Shown: positions 41,378-50,065, numbered from the stretch's first letter. The stretch is 64,000 bases of DNA from Acidovorax sp. A1169 (GCF_030704685.1 NZ_JAUZDX010000015.1:62001-126000); one strand, 5' to 3'. Numbers and translations: made by a program. Notes: generated by a model not told the origin, from the letters alone.

Positions 41378-43941
41378 GCAGCGCCATGCCGAGGCACCGG
41401 GATCACCCGCGTCCGCTGGGCGCCGCCTGGCTTGCCGCTGTGTTCGCGGCGCTGCTGCTCGCCCTGCTGTGGCTGCCGCAGGCCGCCCGCGCGCAGCAGC
41501 CCCTGGCCCCCGGCACCTACGGCTTCGTCGACACGGTGGAGTACGACAAGGCCCAAGGCGTCGTTCGCATCACCGGCTGGTGCTATGACTCGCAGAACCA
41601 GCGCCTGCCCAAGGACTTCACCGTGCGCATCGGGGACACCGAGAAGCGCATCGCCATTCCCACGCGCAAGACCCGTCCCTCCGTCGCGGCCTACTTCAAG
41701 GACGGGGAGAGCATTCCACTGGAGTTTTCGCTCGAAGTGCGCTACCCGCGCTACCTGGCGGGCGGCGAGCAGCCCGTGGGCGTGATCGCCCGCTTTGACG
41801 ACACCGCGCGCTTCAATGTCGAGCCCTCCTCCCCCGCCGCCGGCAAGGTGCTCGGCCCCGACATTGCCCCGCGGCACTGGCTCATCGCTGCTGCGGTGGC
41901 GGCCATCATCGTGCTGCTGCTGCTTGGCGCCACGGGCCGGTTGCTCGACCGCTGGGGCCAGTGGGTCGGTGGCCACCGGGGCATGGTGGCCGGCGGCATT
42001 GCCGGCGTCTTCCTGGTGCTCGTGGGCGTCGGCGCCACCGGCTCTTCGCTGGAACTGCTGCTGGGCCGCACCGACCAGGGCGAGCACCCTGTCGTATCGG
42101 CCGACAGCGCCGTCACCTCCCTGGCGGGCCAGCCACGCGGGGTGCGCTCCGACGAGTGGATGGTAATCACCGCCAGCGCGCTGGCCCAGGCCAACCACGA
42201 ACCCCGGTTTCCGGTGGTCAACCGCAACCTGGGCCTGGACGGACAGAACATGATGGTCATCGGCATGACCGGTGTGCCCGTGCTGCACGTATCGGCCCTG
42301 GCACGCCCGGCCACCTGGGGGTTCTTCGCGTTGCCGCTGGACATGGCGCTGGGCTGGTACTGGTACTTCCCGTTCTTCGCCTGCCTGCTGGCGCTGTGGT
42401 GGCTGCTGGACGTGCTGGCCCCCGGCCGCCCGGGGCGCAACCTGGCGCTGTCTTTCGTGTTCTGCCTGGCGCCCTATGCGGCGGGCTGGTCGCAGTGGCC
42501 ACTGTATGTGGTGTTCTTCCCATCCGGGGCCCTGGCCGCCGCGCTGCTGATGCTGCGCCAAAAGCCCGGGGCCCGCCTGTGGTTGCTGGCCCTGGCACTG
42601 GCCTGGTTCCTGGCCGGGTTTGCGCTGGTGCTCTACCCGCCCTGGCAGATCACCGTGGCCACGCTCTACGCCCTGGTGCTGGCCGCGTGGCTGGCCGACC
42701 ACCGCCGGCAGGTGGCCTGGAGCTGGCAGACCCCGCTGGCCTTCGGGCTGGCCGCAGTGCTCATGGGCGCCCTGCTCTATTTCTGGTGGCACGACGCGCG
42801 CGAGGCGATTGCCACCATGCGCAGCACCGTCTACCCCGGCCAGCGCGCGGCGCTGCAGGGGGGCGACCTGTCCCCCCTGGTGCTGCTGCGCGGGTTCAGC
42901 AATGCCGATACCCTGTCCAACCTGCAGGGCAGCGTGTTCAACGAGAGCGAGTTCGGTTCGTACTTCCTGCTGCTGCTGGCCACCTGGTTCCTGTGCCTGC
43001 GGCAGATCCGGGACAAGAAGCCCTACCCCTGGCTGCTGGCGGCGTGCGCAGCGTTCTCGGCGTTCAGCGTGGTGTTCGGGGTCTGGGGCGTGCCCCTGGC
43101 TCTGTCCAAGGCCATGTTCTGGCACTACGTATCTTCGTCGCGCATCGATCTGGCGCTGGGGCTGTCCTGTCTTCTGGTCGTGGCGCTGGCGGGTGGCCGC
43201 GAGGCGGCCGCCGAAGCTTCACCGCGCCCGGCGCGCACTGCGGCCGTGGTGCTGGGCCTGCTGACTGCGGCGCTGGCGGCACTGGTGGTGGCCGGCATTC
43301 CCGAAGACTTCTATCCGGGCCTGAGCGTGGCCATGCTCGCCAGCATGGCCGTGGCCGGTGGCTTCATGGCGTACTGGCTGGTGCACGGGAAGGTAGCCCA
43401 GTCGATTGCGCTCACTCTTGTGGTGTACGCCATCGCCGTCGCCGACTTCAATCCGCTGGGGCTGGCCCCCGCCAAGGTGGCCCTGAACGACACCGTGCAG
43501 CGCTATGTGGCAGGCCCGGCATCTGCCGGCGGCACCGCGAAGCCCCGGCGGGTGCTGGCATTGCTGCCCAGCACCTCGCTCGCCATGACGCTCGCCGCTG
43601 CGGGTGTTCCCGTGGTGGATGGCGTTTTCTACTACCCCCAGCCCAGCGTGTGGCGCGGCATGCAGTTGCCTGCGGCGGATCAGGACACGGTAAACCGCTA
43701 CCAGCACCTGACCTTCGTGCAGGAAACCATGCCGGCCCCGGCGGCCTACCGGGTGATCAACCCCACGCCCGACACCGTGCGCGTGATGGTGGACCCGCGG
43801 CGCTTCGACTTCGCCCAGACCGGTGCACAGGTGGTGGTGGGCAGTGACCGCATCTTCGAGCTGGGCGAAAACCCCCGCCTGCGCCTGCTGGGCAAGTACG
43901 AGGGCTGGGCCTGGTACGAGGTGGCTGGCGCGGCGCCGTAG
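41374..43941 (+). CDS. Large polytopic membrane protein with N-terminal beta domain, putative glycosyltransferase
   Basis: 855 residues. A signal-like helix (about 17-40) precedes a soluble beta-rich domain (about 45-150: YGFVDTVEYDKAQ, VRITGWCYDSQNQRLPKDF, EFSLEVRYPRYLAGG). At least eleven TM helices follow (about 170-690), then a C-terminal soluble part (about 720-855). Acidic residues in the first large loop (RGVRSDEWMVITASALAQ) resemble the active-site region of GT-C enzymes. No known family is assigned with confidence. It overlaps the flippase gene (ATGA) and ends the glycan locus. I infer that it transfers the flipped sugar to an envelope acceptor. The topology comes from hydrophobicity by eye. 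Confidence 0.8.
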   Translation: MSSAMPRHRDHPRPLGAAWLAAVFAALLLALLWLPQAARAQQPLAPGTYGFVDTVEYDKAQGVVRITGWCYDSQNQRLPKDFTVRIGDTEKRIAIPTRKTRPSVAAYFKDGESIPLEFSLEVRYPRYLAGGEQPVGVIARFDDTARFNVEPSSPAAGKVLGPDIAPRHWLIAAAVAAIIVLLLLGATGRLLDRWGQWVGGHRGMVAGGIAGVFLVLVGVGATGSSLELLLGRTDQGEHPVVSADSAVTSLAGQPRGVRSDEWMVITASALAQANHEPRFPVVNRNLGLDGQNMMVIGMTGVPVLHVSALARPATWGFFALPLDMALGWYWYFPFFACLLALWWLLDVLAPGRPGRNLALSFVFCLAPYAAGWSQWPLYVVFFPSGALAAALLMLRQKPGARLWLLALALAWFLAGFALVLYPPWQITVATLYALVLAAWLADHRRQVAWSWQTPLAFGLAAVLMGALLYFWWHDAREAIATMRSTVYPGQRAALQGGDLSPLVLLRGFSNADTLSNLQGSVFNESEFGSYFLLLLATWFLCLRQIRDKKPYPWLLAACAAFSAFSVVFGVWGVPLALSKAMFWHYVSSSRIDLALGLSCLLVVALAGGREAAAEASPRPARTAAVVLGLLTAALAALVVAGIPEDFYPGLSVAMLASMAVAGGFMAYWLVHGKVAQSIALTLVVYAIAVADFNPLGLAPAKVALNDTVQRYVAGPASAGGTAKPRRVLALLPSTSLAMTLAAAGVPVVDGVFYYPQPSVWRGMQLPAADQDTVNRYQHLTFVQETMPAPAAYRVINPTPDTVRVMVDPRRFDFAQTGAQVVVGSDRIFELGENPRLRLLGKYEGWAWYEVAGAAP

Positions 43942-44135
43942 GACCGTCCTACAGGGTTTGCCCGGTATCGGCGACAATACGGGGTTGCCTGCCCGTGGCA
44001 ACCACGGCATCGCCCCTGGGCGGGAGCCGATGCGATGCGGGCCCATCGCCCCTTTCTGGGATCGACCGATCCCCTACCTGGAATATCCGGGCCTTGCGCT
44101 GCACGACGCAGCCAGGGCGCCTCATTGAGTTTTGC

Positions 44136-46187
44136 ATGATCAACCTGAAGAACATCGTCCTGCGGCGCGGCGCCAAGGTGCTGCTGGACAGCGTCTCCGT
44201 CACCCTGAACCCCGGCGAAAAGGTCGGCCTGGTGGGCCGCAACGGCGCCGGCAAGTCCACGCTGTTCGCGCTGCTCAACGGCAGCCTGCACGAGGATGGA
44301 GGCGACTTCTCCATTCCCCGCCAGTGGCGCATGGCGCAGGTTGCGCAGAACATGCCCGAGACCGATGAGAGCGCCACCGCCTTCGTGCTGGCCGGCGACA
44401 CACGCCTGGCCGAGCTGCACACCCAGCTGGCGCAGCTCGACCAGAGCGACGCAGCGCACGACGACGCCGACCACGGCATGGCCATCGCCCAGGTCTACAC
44501 CGACCTGGCCGACGCGGGCGACCATGACGCGGTGCCCCGCGCGCAGGCGCTGATCCTGGGCCTGGGGTTCCAGTCGCACGAACTCGAGCGCCCGGTGAAC
44601 AGCTTCTCGGGCGGCTGGCGCATGCGCCTGCAGCTGGCGCGCGCGCTGATGTGCCCGTCTGACCTGCTGCTGCTGGACGAACCCACCAACCACTTGGATC
44701 TGGACGCCCTGGTCTGGCTCGAAGCCTGGCTCAAGAAGTACGCCGGCACCATGATCGTGATCAGCCATGACCGCGAATTCCTGGACGCCGTCACCAACGT
44801 CACCTTGCAGATCGACAGCGCCAAGCTCAACCGCTTCGGCGGCAACTACAGCAAGTTCGAGGAACTGCGGTCCCAGCAGATGGAGCTGCAACAGGCGGCC
44901 TTCTCCAAGCAGCAGGACAAGATCGCCCACCTGCAGAAGTTCATCGACCGCTTCAAGGCCAAGGCCAGCAAGGCCAAGCAGGCCCAAAGCCGGGTCAAGG
45001 CCCTGGAGCGCATGGAGAAGGTGGCCCCGCTGCTGGCCGAGGCCGATTTCACCTTCGAGTTCAAGGAGCCCGTGAATCTGCCCAACCCCATGCTGTCCAT
45101 CAGCGACGCGGCGTTCGGCTATACCACGGACGACGAGATCAAGACCATCCTCACCGGCGTGAGCAAGTCGGTGCTGGCCGGGCAGCGCATCGGCATCTTG
45201 GGCGCCAACGGCCAGGGCAAGTCGACCCTGGTCAAGACCATTGCCCGCGAGATGGCGCCCATCGCGGGCACCGTGACCGAGGGCAAGGGCCTGTCCATCG
45301 GCTACTTCGCCCAGCAGGAACTGGACGTGCTGCGCCCCGGCGAGAACCCGCTGGAGCACATGATCCGCCTGGCGCGCGACATGGGCGCTGCCGCCCGCGA
45401 ACCCTCGCGCGAGCAGGATCTGCGCAGCTACCTGGGCAGCTTCAACTTCAGCGGCGACATGGTCAAGCAGGCCGTGGGCACCATGAGCGGTGGTGAAAAA
45501 GCCCGCCTGGTGCTGGCCATGATGGTCTGGCAGCGCCCCAACCTGCTGCTGCTGGACGAGCCCACCAACCACCTGGACCTGGCCACGCGCGAAGCGCTGT
45601 CCATGGCGCTCAACGAGTTCGAAGGTACCGTCATGCTGGTCAGCCATGACCGGGCGCTGCTGCGCGCCGTGTGCGACGAGTTCTGGCTGGTGGGCCGCGG
45701 CGTGGTGGGCCCGTTCGACGGCGACCTGGACGACTACCAGCGCTACCTGCTCGAGGAGGCCAAGCGCCTGCGCGAATACTCGCGCCAGGCCGAAGCGGCT
45801 GCCGTGAAGGCGGCGGCCGCCGCGAGCGCTCCTGCGCCCGCCCCCGCACCGGTAGCCGCCCCACCCGCGCCCCCCGCACCGGCACCGGCCGCCACGCCTG
45901 CGGCAGGGCGCGACCAGCGCAAGCTCGATGCCCAAAGCCGCCAGCAACTGGCTGAGAAGACGCGCCCCCTGAAAAAGGAGCTGGAACAGATCGACCAGCG
46001 CCTGGCGGTCCTGTCGACCGAGCGCAGTGCACTGGAGCAGACCCTCACCCAGGCCCTGCCACCGGCCGAGATCGCCGAGTGCGGGCGCCGCCTGAAGGCG
46101 GGCCATGACGAGACCGCGCAACTGGAAGAACGCTGGCTGGAAGTTTCATCAGCGCTTGAAGAAATTTCGGCGGATGCCGGCGCGTGA
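44136..46187 (+). CDS. ABC-F family ATPase (YheS/Uup-like)
   Basis: 683 residues from ATG 44136; the upstream frame extension (47 codons) is not conserved-looking. Two ABC cassettes: Walker A GRNGAGKST and GANGQGKST, signatures SGGWRMRLQLARAL and SGGEKARLVLAMMV, both with LLLLDEPTNHLDL. The interdomain arm/linker is Lys/Gln-rich (about 240-300). After the second cassette comes an Ala/Pro low-complexity linker (about 560-595), then a C-terminal coiled coil (about 600-675). ABC-F proteins bind ribosomes rather than transport. The coiled-coil tail suggests a YheS/Uup-type housekeeping factor, not an antibiotic resistance protein. It is monocistronic between two hairpins. Confidence 0.93.
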   Translation: MINLKNIVLRRGAKVLLDSVSVTLNPGEKVGLVGRNGAGKSTLFALLNGSLHEDGGDFSIPRQWRMAQVAQNMPETDESATAFVLAGDTRLAELHTQLAQLDQSDAAHDDADHGMAIAQVYTDLADAGDHDAVPRAQALILGLGFQSHELERPVNSFSGGWRMRLQLARALMCPSDLLLLDEPTNHLDLDALVWLEAWLKKYAGTMIVISHDREFLDAVTNVTLQIDSAKLNRFGGNYSKFEELRSQQMELQQAAFSKQQDKIAHLQKFIDRFKAKASKAKQAQSRVKALERMEKVAPLLAEADFTFEFKEPVNLPNPMLSISDAAFGYTTDDEIKTILTGVSKSVLAGQRIGILGANGQGKSTLVKTIAREMAPIAGTVTEGKGLSIGYFAQQELDVLRPGENPLEHMIRLARDMGAAAREPSREQDLRSYLGSFNFSGDMVKQAVGTMSGGEKARLVLAMMVWQRPNLLLLDEPTNHLDLATREALSMALNEFEGTVMLVSHDRALLRAVCDEFWLVGRGVVGPFDGDLDDYQRYLLEEAKRLREYSRQAEAAAVKAAAAASAPAPAPAPVAAPPAPPAPAPAATPAAGRDQRKLDAQSRQQLAEKTRPLKKELEQIDQRLAVLSTERSALEQTLTQALPPAEIAECGRRLKAGHDETAQLEERWLEVSSALEEISADAGA

Positions 46188-46209
46188 AGTGTAAAACCCT
46201 GTAAATACC

Positions 46210-46243
46210 CACCCATGCTTCAAGTCGTTTCATTCGATGGGTG
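46210..46243 (+). terminator. Candidate hairpin terminator downstream of the ABC-F gene
   Basis: CACCCAT (46210-46216) pairs with ATGGGTG (46237-46243) around a 20-base loop, followed by TTGAATTTTTCG. It lies 22 bases after the stop. The large loop makes it a weak call. Confidence 0.35.
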
Positions 46244-46378
46244 TTGAATTTTTCGCTATCATTTTTGACAAATTCAAGGGCCGCAGAAGCAACGAATTTT
46301 GGTTGCATTTTTTTGCGAAACGCTGTCAACCAAGCCGGGAGTGAGCGCGTTGTTGGTACATCACAGGAGTTTTCCAGT

Positions 46379-46453
46379 ATGAATACCACCGCAATCATGT
46401 CCGCCTGGCCCGAAGACGAACGCGACCGCAAGCGCGCCCCGGCCCGCTTCTGA
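46379..46453 (+). CDS. Candidate 24-residue small protein or leader peptide
   Basis: ATG 46379, stop 46451-46453. AGGAG at about 46365-46369 is well placed. The peptide is hydrophilic, with one Trp and a charged centre (WPEDERDRKRAPARF at the end), and has no signal or TM segment. A hairpin begins 12 bases after the stop and a second terminator follows, giving the layout of a short independent transcript or an attenuator leader. No homologue is recognised. Confidence 0.4.
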   Translation: MNTTAIMSAWPEDERDRKRAPARF

Positions 46454-46465
46454 GGGTGTGGCAGC

Positions 46466-46498
46466 CCCGGTTTCCAAACCGGGCCGCCCCTTCTTTTT
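46466..46498 (+). terminator. Hairpin with T-rich tail after the small ORF
   Basis: CCCGGTTT (46466-46473) pairs with AAACCGGG (46476-46483), and a T-rich tail TTCTTTTT lies at 46491-46498 after a C-rich gap. The tail is about 7 bases from the stem, so it is less than ideal. Confidence 0.45.
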
Positions 46499-46523
46499 GA
46501 CGATTCCAACCCACTCCACCAGG

Positions 46524-46549
46524 AAAGCCCCGCACTGCGGGGTTTTTTT
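46524..46549 (+). terminator. Strong intrinsic terminator
   Basis: CCCCGC/GCGGGG with an ACT loop, extended by A-T pairs to about 10 bp, followed directly by seven T (46543-46549). It is the clearest terminator of this stretch and ends any transcript from the ABC-F gene or the small ORF. Confidence 0.85.
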
Positions 46550-46928
46550 GCGTCCAGCTCAGGCGGCAGCCGCCATGACCGCAACGCGCCCTTCGCGGCC
46601 GCGGCTGCATAGCCCGCTTTCATAGCCCTTTGCGGCGCCCTGGGGCGTTCAACCCCTCCCGCTCACTACCTCGTCCCAGGCCCTGCGCATGCCGCTGCCG
46701 GTGGCCCGCTCACGCCCCCACGCGGCCGCCCTACGCCCGCCGGTGGACACATTGTCAAGCGCTGGCCCAGGGCCGGTGGACAAGGCGGTGAACGCCCGCC
46801 AGGCCTTGCCGCAGAACAATCCATGCATTGCCCCAACCCAGGCCCCGGCACTCCCACCGGGCCGGGAGGCGGCCCGGCGAGGTATTCGCCGGCACCCGAC
46901 ATTCAATCCATGGAAAGGAAGACCCTCG

Positions 46929-47579
46929 ATGCAGATGCAGAAACACCTTTTGGGCCGCACGGCGCGTATCCGGCATGGTCTGCGCTTTGCTGGTGCCGGC
47001 CTGTTGCTGGCAGCGCTGCACTGCCTGGCACCGTCCGACGCCAGCGCACAGACGCGCTACACCTGCCGGGACGACAACGGCAACAACTACACCTCCTCGC
47101 GTGCCTGCCCCCAAGGCATGAAGACCACGTCGGTATCGGCAGGGCCCACGGCCAGCGAATACCGCGCCGAGCGATCGCCCAGCCGGTCGGTGTCCTCCTC
47201 GCCCGCACCGGACCACCAGCAGTACATGAGCGAGCGCTGCCGCACGCTGAACGACACCATGCGATCGGCCTACTCCCGGGGCATCAAGGCCGACGTGCAG
47301 GAGGGCATGCGCCGCGAATACAACCGCGACTGCCGCGAAGAAGAGAGCGAAGCCTCCTCCCGCTATGAAAGGGAGCGGCGCGAAGCACGCCTGCAGCAGC
47401 GCGACGAGGACCGCCAGGCACAGCAGGCATCACAGGCCGACGAAGCCCGCCGGGGACAGCAATGCGCCGAGTCACGCCGCATATTGAATATCAAGAAGGC
47501 TCGCACCGACCTGACGGAAGGCGAGCGCAGTGACCTCAAGCGCTTCGAGGACGCCTACCTGGCGCGATGCGCGCGCTGA
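46929..47579 (+). CDS. Exported Arg/Glu-rich hypothetical protein, DUF4124-like start
   Basis: 216 residues from ATG 46929, with GGAAGGAAG upstream; ATG 46935 is an alternative. The signal peptide is about 1-40 (hydrophobic GAGLLLAALHCLAPSDASA). The mature part begins TRYTCRDDNGNNYTSSRACPQG, resembling the DUF4124-type Cys-containing start in many betaproteobacterial envelope proteins. A charged helical stretch follows (RYERERREARLQQRDEDRQ), ending in a conserved-looking CAESRRILNIKKARTDLTEGE segment. Probably periplasmic; function unknown. It stands alone after a terminator. Confidence 0.8.
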   Translation: MQMQKHLLGRTARIRHGLRFAGAGLLLAALHCLAPSDASAQTRYTCRDDNGNNYTSSRACPQGMKTTSVSAGPTASEYRAERSPSRSVSSSPAPDHQQYMSERCRTLNDTMRSAYSRGIKADVQEGMRREYNRDCREEESEASSRYERERREARLQQRDEDRQAQQASQADEARRGQQCAESRRILNIKKARTDLTEGERSDLKRFEDAYLARCAR

Positions 47580-47678
47580 GCACGTGACCCTGCTCCAGGT
47601 CGGGTGGGTCTCGCCGACAAGTAACCGCACCGGCCATCGCCCCGTGCCCCCCGCCGGTCCCTCGCGGCGAAACGTTTT

Positions 47679-47708
47679 TTGACGCCTGTCACGATTGACC
47701 GATAGAAT
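47679..47708 (+). promoter_or_regulatory. Sigma-70-type promoter upstream of the binding-protein gene
   Basis: TTGACG (47679-47684) and TAGAAT (47703-47708) with an 18-base spacer, both five of six to consensus. The ATG at 47812 is 104 bases downstream. Confidence 0.6.
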
Positions 47709-47811
47709 CAGGGTTTTCCCTATGGTTGCGCTATCCACGCGACCAGGGCCCCTCGGCCACCACGGTATCCCGTGTCAGCGCCACCTCTTCTTCGATCGAT
47801 CGCCTCCTTCC

Positions 47812-48966
47812 ATGCAACGTCGCCAGTTCACCCAGTCCCTTCTTGCCTCCGCCACCGGCCTCTCGCTCGCACCCCGCGCATGGGCTGCCCCCCAAGACGC
47901 CATCGACGCCAAGATGGTCACCATCGGCTGCTCACTGGGCCTGTCGGGCCCCCTGGCCAGCCTGGGCAAGGAACTCAAGCAGGGCCTGGACGCGGGCATT
48001 GCACAGGCCAATGCGCGCAGCGGCGGCACGGGCGGGCGTGAGCTGCGCCTGCTGGCGCTGGACGACGGCTACGATCCGGCACGCTCCGAAGAGAACGTGC
48101 GCAAGCTGATTGCCGATGGCAACGTGGCGGCCCTGCTGTCGTGCATGGGCACCAGCAACAACCAGCGCATCATGCCCCTGGTGGACGAGGCGCAGATCCC
48201 CTACGTGGCCCCGCAGAGCGGCGCATCGTCGCTGCGCAAGCCCGAGTACCGCTCGGTCTTCCACGTGCGCGCCAGCTACTCCGACGAAGCCCAGCGCCTG
48301 GCCAAGAAGCTGGTGGCCATGGGCATCACCGACCTGGCCGTGGTCTACCAGGACACGGCGTTCGGCAAGGAATTCCTGGTCGATGTGAACAACGCGCTCA
48401 AGGCCGTCAACCAGCCCGCGCCAAAGGCTTTCAAGCTCGACGCCAAGGGTGAGCAAGTGGCCACCGTGGTCCAGCAGACGCTGGCTGCCAAGCCCATGAC
48501 GGTGCTGCTCGGCACGGCAGGCGATGTGAGTGCCGCGCTGATCAACGAATTCCGCAAGGTATCGGCCAGCACGCCCCTGGCGGCCACCAGCGTGGCATTG
48601 AGCGGCGAAAACATCCGCCAGTTGGGCACCAAGGCCGGCGGTCTGGCCCTGTCGATGGTGATGCCCGATGCGTCGCGCACCAGCGTCGCCCTGGTGCGTG
48701 ACTACCAGCGCGCCATGCGTGCCGTGAACCAGCAGGAATTCTCGTCGCGCAGCTTCGAGGGCTACGTGAACGCCCGCGTGCTGATCGACGGCCTGGACCG
48801 CGCCGGCCGCGACCTGAGCCGTGCCAAGCTGCGCTCGGCACTGGCCGGTTTGCGCAGCAACGACCTGGGCGGCTTCACGGTGGACTATGCAGGCGGCGCA
48901 CCGTATGTGGGTTCGAAGTTCATCGATCTGGGCATCATGGGATCCAATGGCCGCTTCGTCGGCTAG
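47812..48966 (+). CDS. Branched-chain amino-acid/amide-type ABC substrate-binding protein, orphan
   Basis: 384 residues from ATG 47812 (the longer frame adds 39 unlikely codons). The N-terminus has a twin-arginine-like signal (MQRRQFTQSLLASATG, cleavage after AWA). The mature protein has the periplasmic-binding type 1 fold of LivJ/HAAT proteins: IGCSLGLSGPLASLGKEL, ELRLLALDDGYDPARSEEN, PYVAPQSGASSLRKP, AVVYQDTAFGKEFL and FEGYVNARVLIDGL. No permease or ATPase genes are adjacent, so it either serves a distant transporter or is a stand-alone receptor. A strong promoter precedes it and a perfect terminator follows. The ligand is unknown. Confidence 0.9.
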   Translation: MQRRQFTQSLLASATGLSLAPRAWAAPQDAIDAKMVTIGCSLGLSGPLASLGKELKQGLDAGIAQANARSGGTGGRELRLLALDDGYDPARSEENVRKLIADGNVAALLSCMGTSNNQRIMPLVDEAQIPYVAPQSGASSLRKPEYRSVFHVRASYSDEAQRLAKKLVAMGITDLAVVYQDTAFGKEFLVDVNNALKAVNQPAPKAFKLDAKGEQVATVVQQTLAAKPMTVLLGTAGDVSAALINEFRKVSASTPLAATSVALSGENIRQLGTKAGGLALSMVMPDASRTSVALVRDYQRAMRAVNQQEFSSRSFEGYVNARVLIDGLDRAGRDLSRAKLRSALAGLRSNDLGGFTVDYAGGAPYVGSKFIDLGIMGSNGRFVG

Positions 48967-49084
48967 ATACCTGAACAGAACTCTTCTGGCGTTGTTGCTG
49001 AGCCTGCCGTACTCTGCGGCGCAGCGCCTAGCCAGAACCGCTCCGCTGGGCCTTCTTCAGACCTCCGGCCTTGCTTGCGCAATG

Positions 49085-49120
49085 AATGCAAAAAACCCGC
49101 CTAAGCGGGTTTTTTGCATT
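49085..49120. terminator. Perfect bidirectional intrinsic terminator
   Basis: A 16-bp perfect stem (49085-49100 with 49105-49120), CTAA loop, GC core CCCGC/GCGGG flanked by A6 and T6. It serves the convergent binding-protein gene and phaB. Confidence 0.9.
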
Positions 49121-49149
49121 CCGGGCGGCAGGGGCCGCTTGCGGATGGA

Positions 49150-49887
49150 TCAGCCCATGTGCAGGCCGCCATTGACCGAGAAGTCGGCGCCGGTGGCGTA
49201 GCCGCCCTCTTCCGAGGCCAGCCAGGCGATGATCGAGGCGATCTCGCTGGGTTCGCCCAGGCGCTTGACGGGCACGGTGGCGACGATCTTTTCCAGCACG
49301 TCGGGGCGGATGGCCTTGACCATGTCGGTGCCGATGTAGCCCGGGCTCACGGTGTTCACCGTCACGCCCTTGGTGGCCAGCTCCTGCGCCAGGGCCATCG
49401 AGAAGCCATGCATGCCGGCCTTCGCGGCCGAGTAGTTCGTCTGGCCGGCCTGGCCCTTTTCACCGTTCACGCTGCTGATGTTGACGATGCGGCCCCAGCC
49501 CTTTTCCACCATGTCGGCCACCACTTGCTTGGTGACGTTGAACATGCTGTTGAGGTTGGTTTCGATGACGGCGTCCCAGTCCTCGCGGGACATCTTGAGG
49601 AACATGCGGTCGCGCGTGATGCCCGCGTTGTTCACCAGCACGTCGATGCTGCCGTGTTCGGTCTTGGTCTTGGTGAAGGCTTCCACGGTGGAATCCCAGT
49701 CGCCCACATTGCCCACCGATGCGTAGAACGTATAGCCGAGCGCCTTTTGCTCTGCCAGCCACTTGGCATGGTCGCGGGTCGGGCCGCAGCCCGCAATGAC
49801 CTTGAAGTTTTCCTTGTGCAGGCGCTGGCAGATAGCCGTTCCGATGCCTCCCATGCCGCCGGTGACGTACGCGACTTTCTGGCTCAT
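49150..49887 (-). CDS. phaB: Acetoacetyl-CoA reductase (NADPH)
   Basis: 245 residues, short-chain dehydrogenase. The cofactor loop is VTGGMGGIGTAIC, the NNAG motif is in VLVNNAGITRDRMFLKM, the catalytic Ser is in IVNISSVNGEKGQAGQTNYSAAKAG together with the YSAAK Tyr/Lys pair. The C-terminal PGYIGTDMVKAIRPDVLEKI is typical of PhaB. It reduces acetoacetyl-CoA to (R)-3-hydroxybutyryl-CoA for PHB synthesis. Its AAGGAG ribosome site is strong. phaC and phaA are not in the window; phaZ is 18 kb away. A TTGCACTGCAA motif lies about 180 bases upstream, matching the one before phaZ. Confidence 0.96.
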   Translation of the reverse strand: MSQKVAYVTGGMGGIGTAICQRLHKENFKVIAGCGPTRDHAKWLAEQKALGYTFYASVGNVGDWDSTVEAFTKTKTEHGSIDVLVNNAGITRDRMFLKMSREDWDAVIETNLNSMFNVTKQVVADMVEKGWGRIVNISSVNGEKGQAGQTNYSAAKAGMHGFSMALAQELATKGVTVNTVSPGYIGTDMVKAIRPDVLEKIVATVPVKRLGEPSEIASIIAWLASEEGGYATGADFSVNGGLHMG

Positions 49888-50065
49888 GTAATTACTCCTT
49901 GTTTAGTGATGCGCTCCACGCCACTCTACCCAAGAAATACGGCCCTTCCCTGAAGGAAAACACTGAGCGGCCTTTCTTTTTCATGCAACAAAGCGTGTGA
50001 TAGCCTGCAGGGTTGCGGGCCCGGCGATGCCGCGCAAGCCAGGCGGGGCCTTGCTGTGCGCGACC

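Larger units (their letters stand above)
46188..46928. other. 741-base gene-poor region after the ABC-F gene
   Basis: The first 150 bases are A/T-rich for this genome. It contains a 7-bp hairpin (46210-46243), a 24-codon ORF with a strong ribosome site (46379-46453), a hairpin plus T-rich tail (46466-46498) and a strong intrinsic terminator (46524-46549). From 46550 to 46928 I see no gene, only GC-rich sequence that must hold the promoter of the next exported-protein gene. Confidence 0.6.

Noticed and set aside
44136-46187. Antibiotic-resistance ABC-F protein
   Set aside because: The C-terminal coiled coil and housekeeping context fit YheS/Uup-like factors; nothing supports a resistance role.
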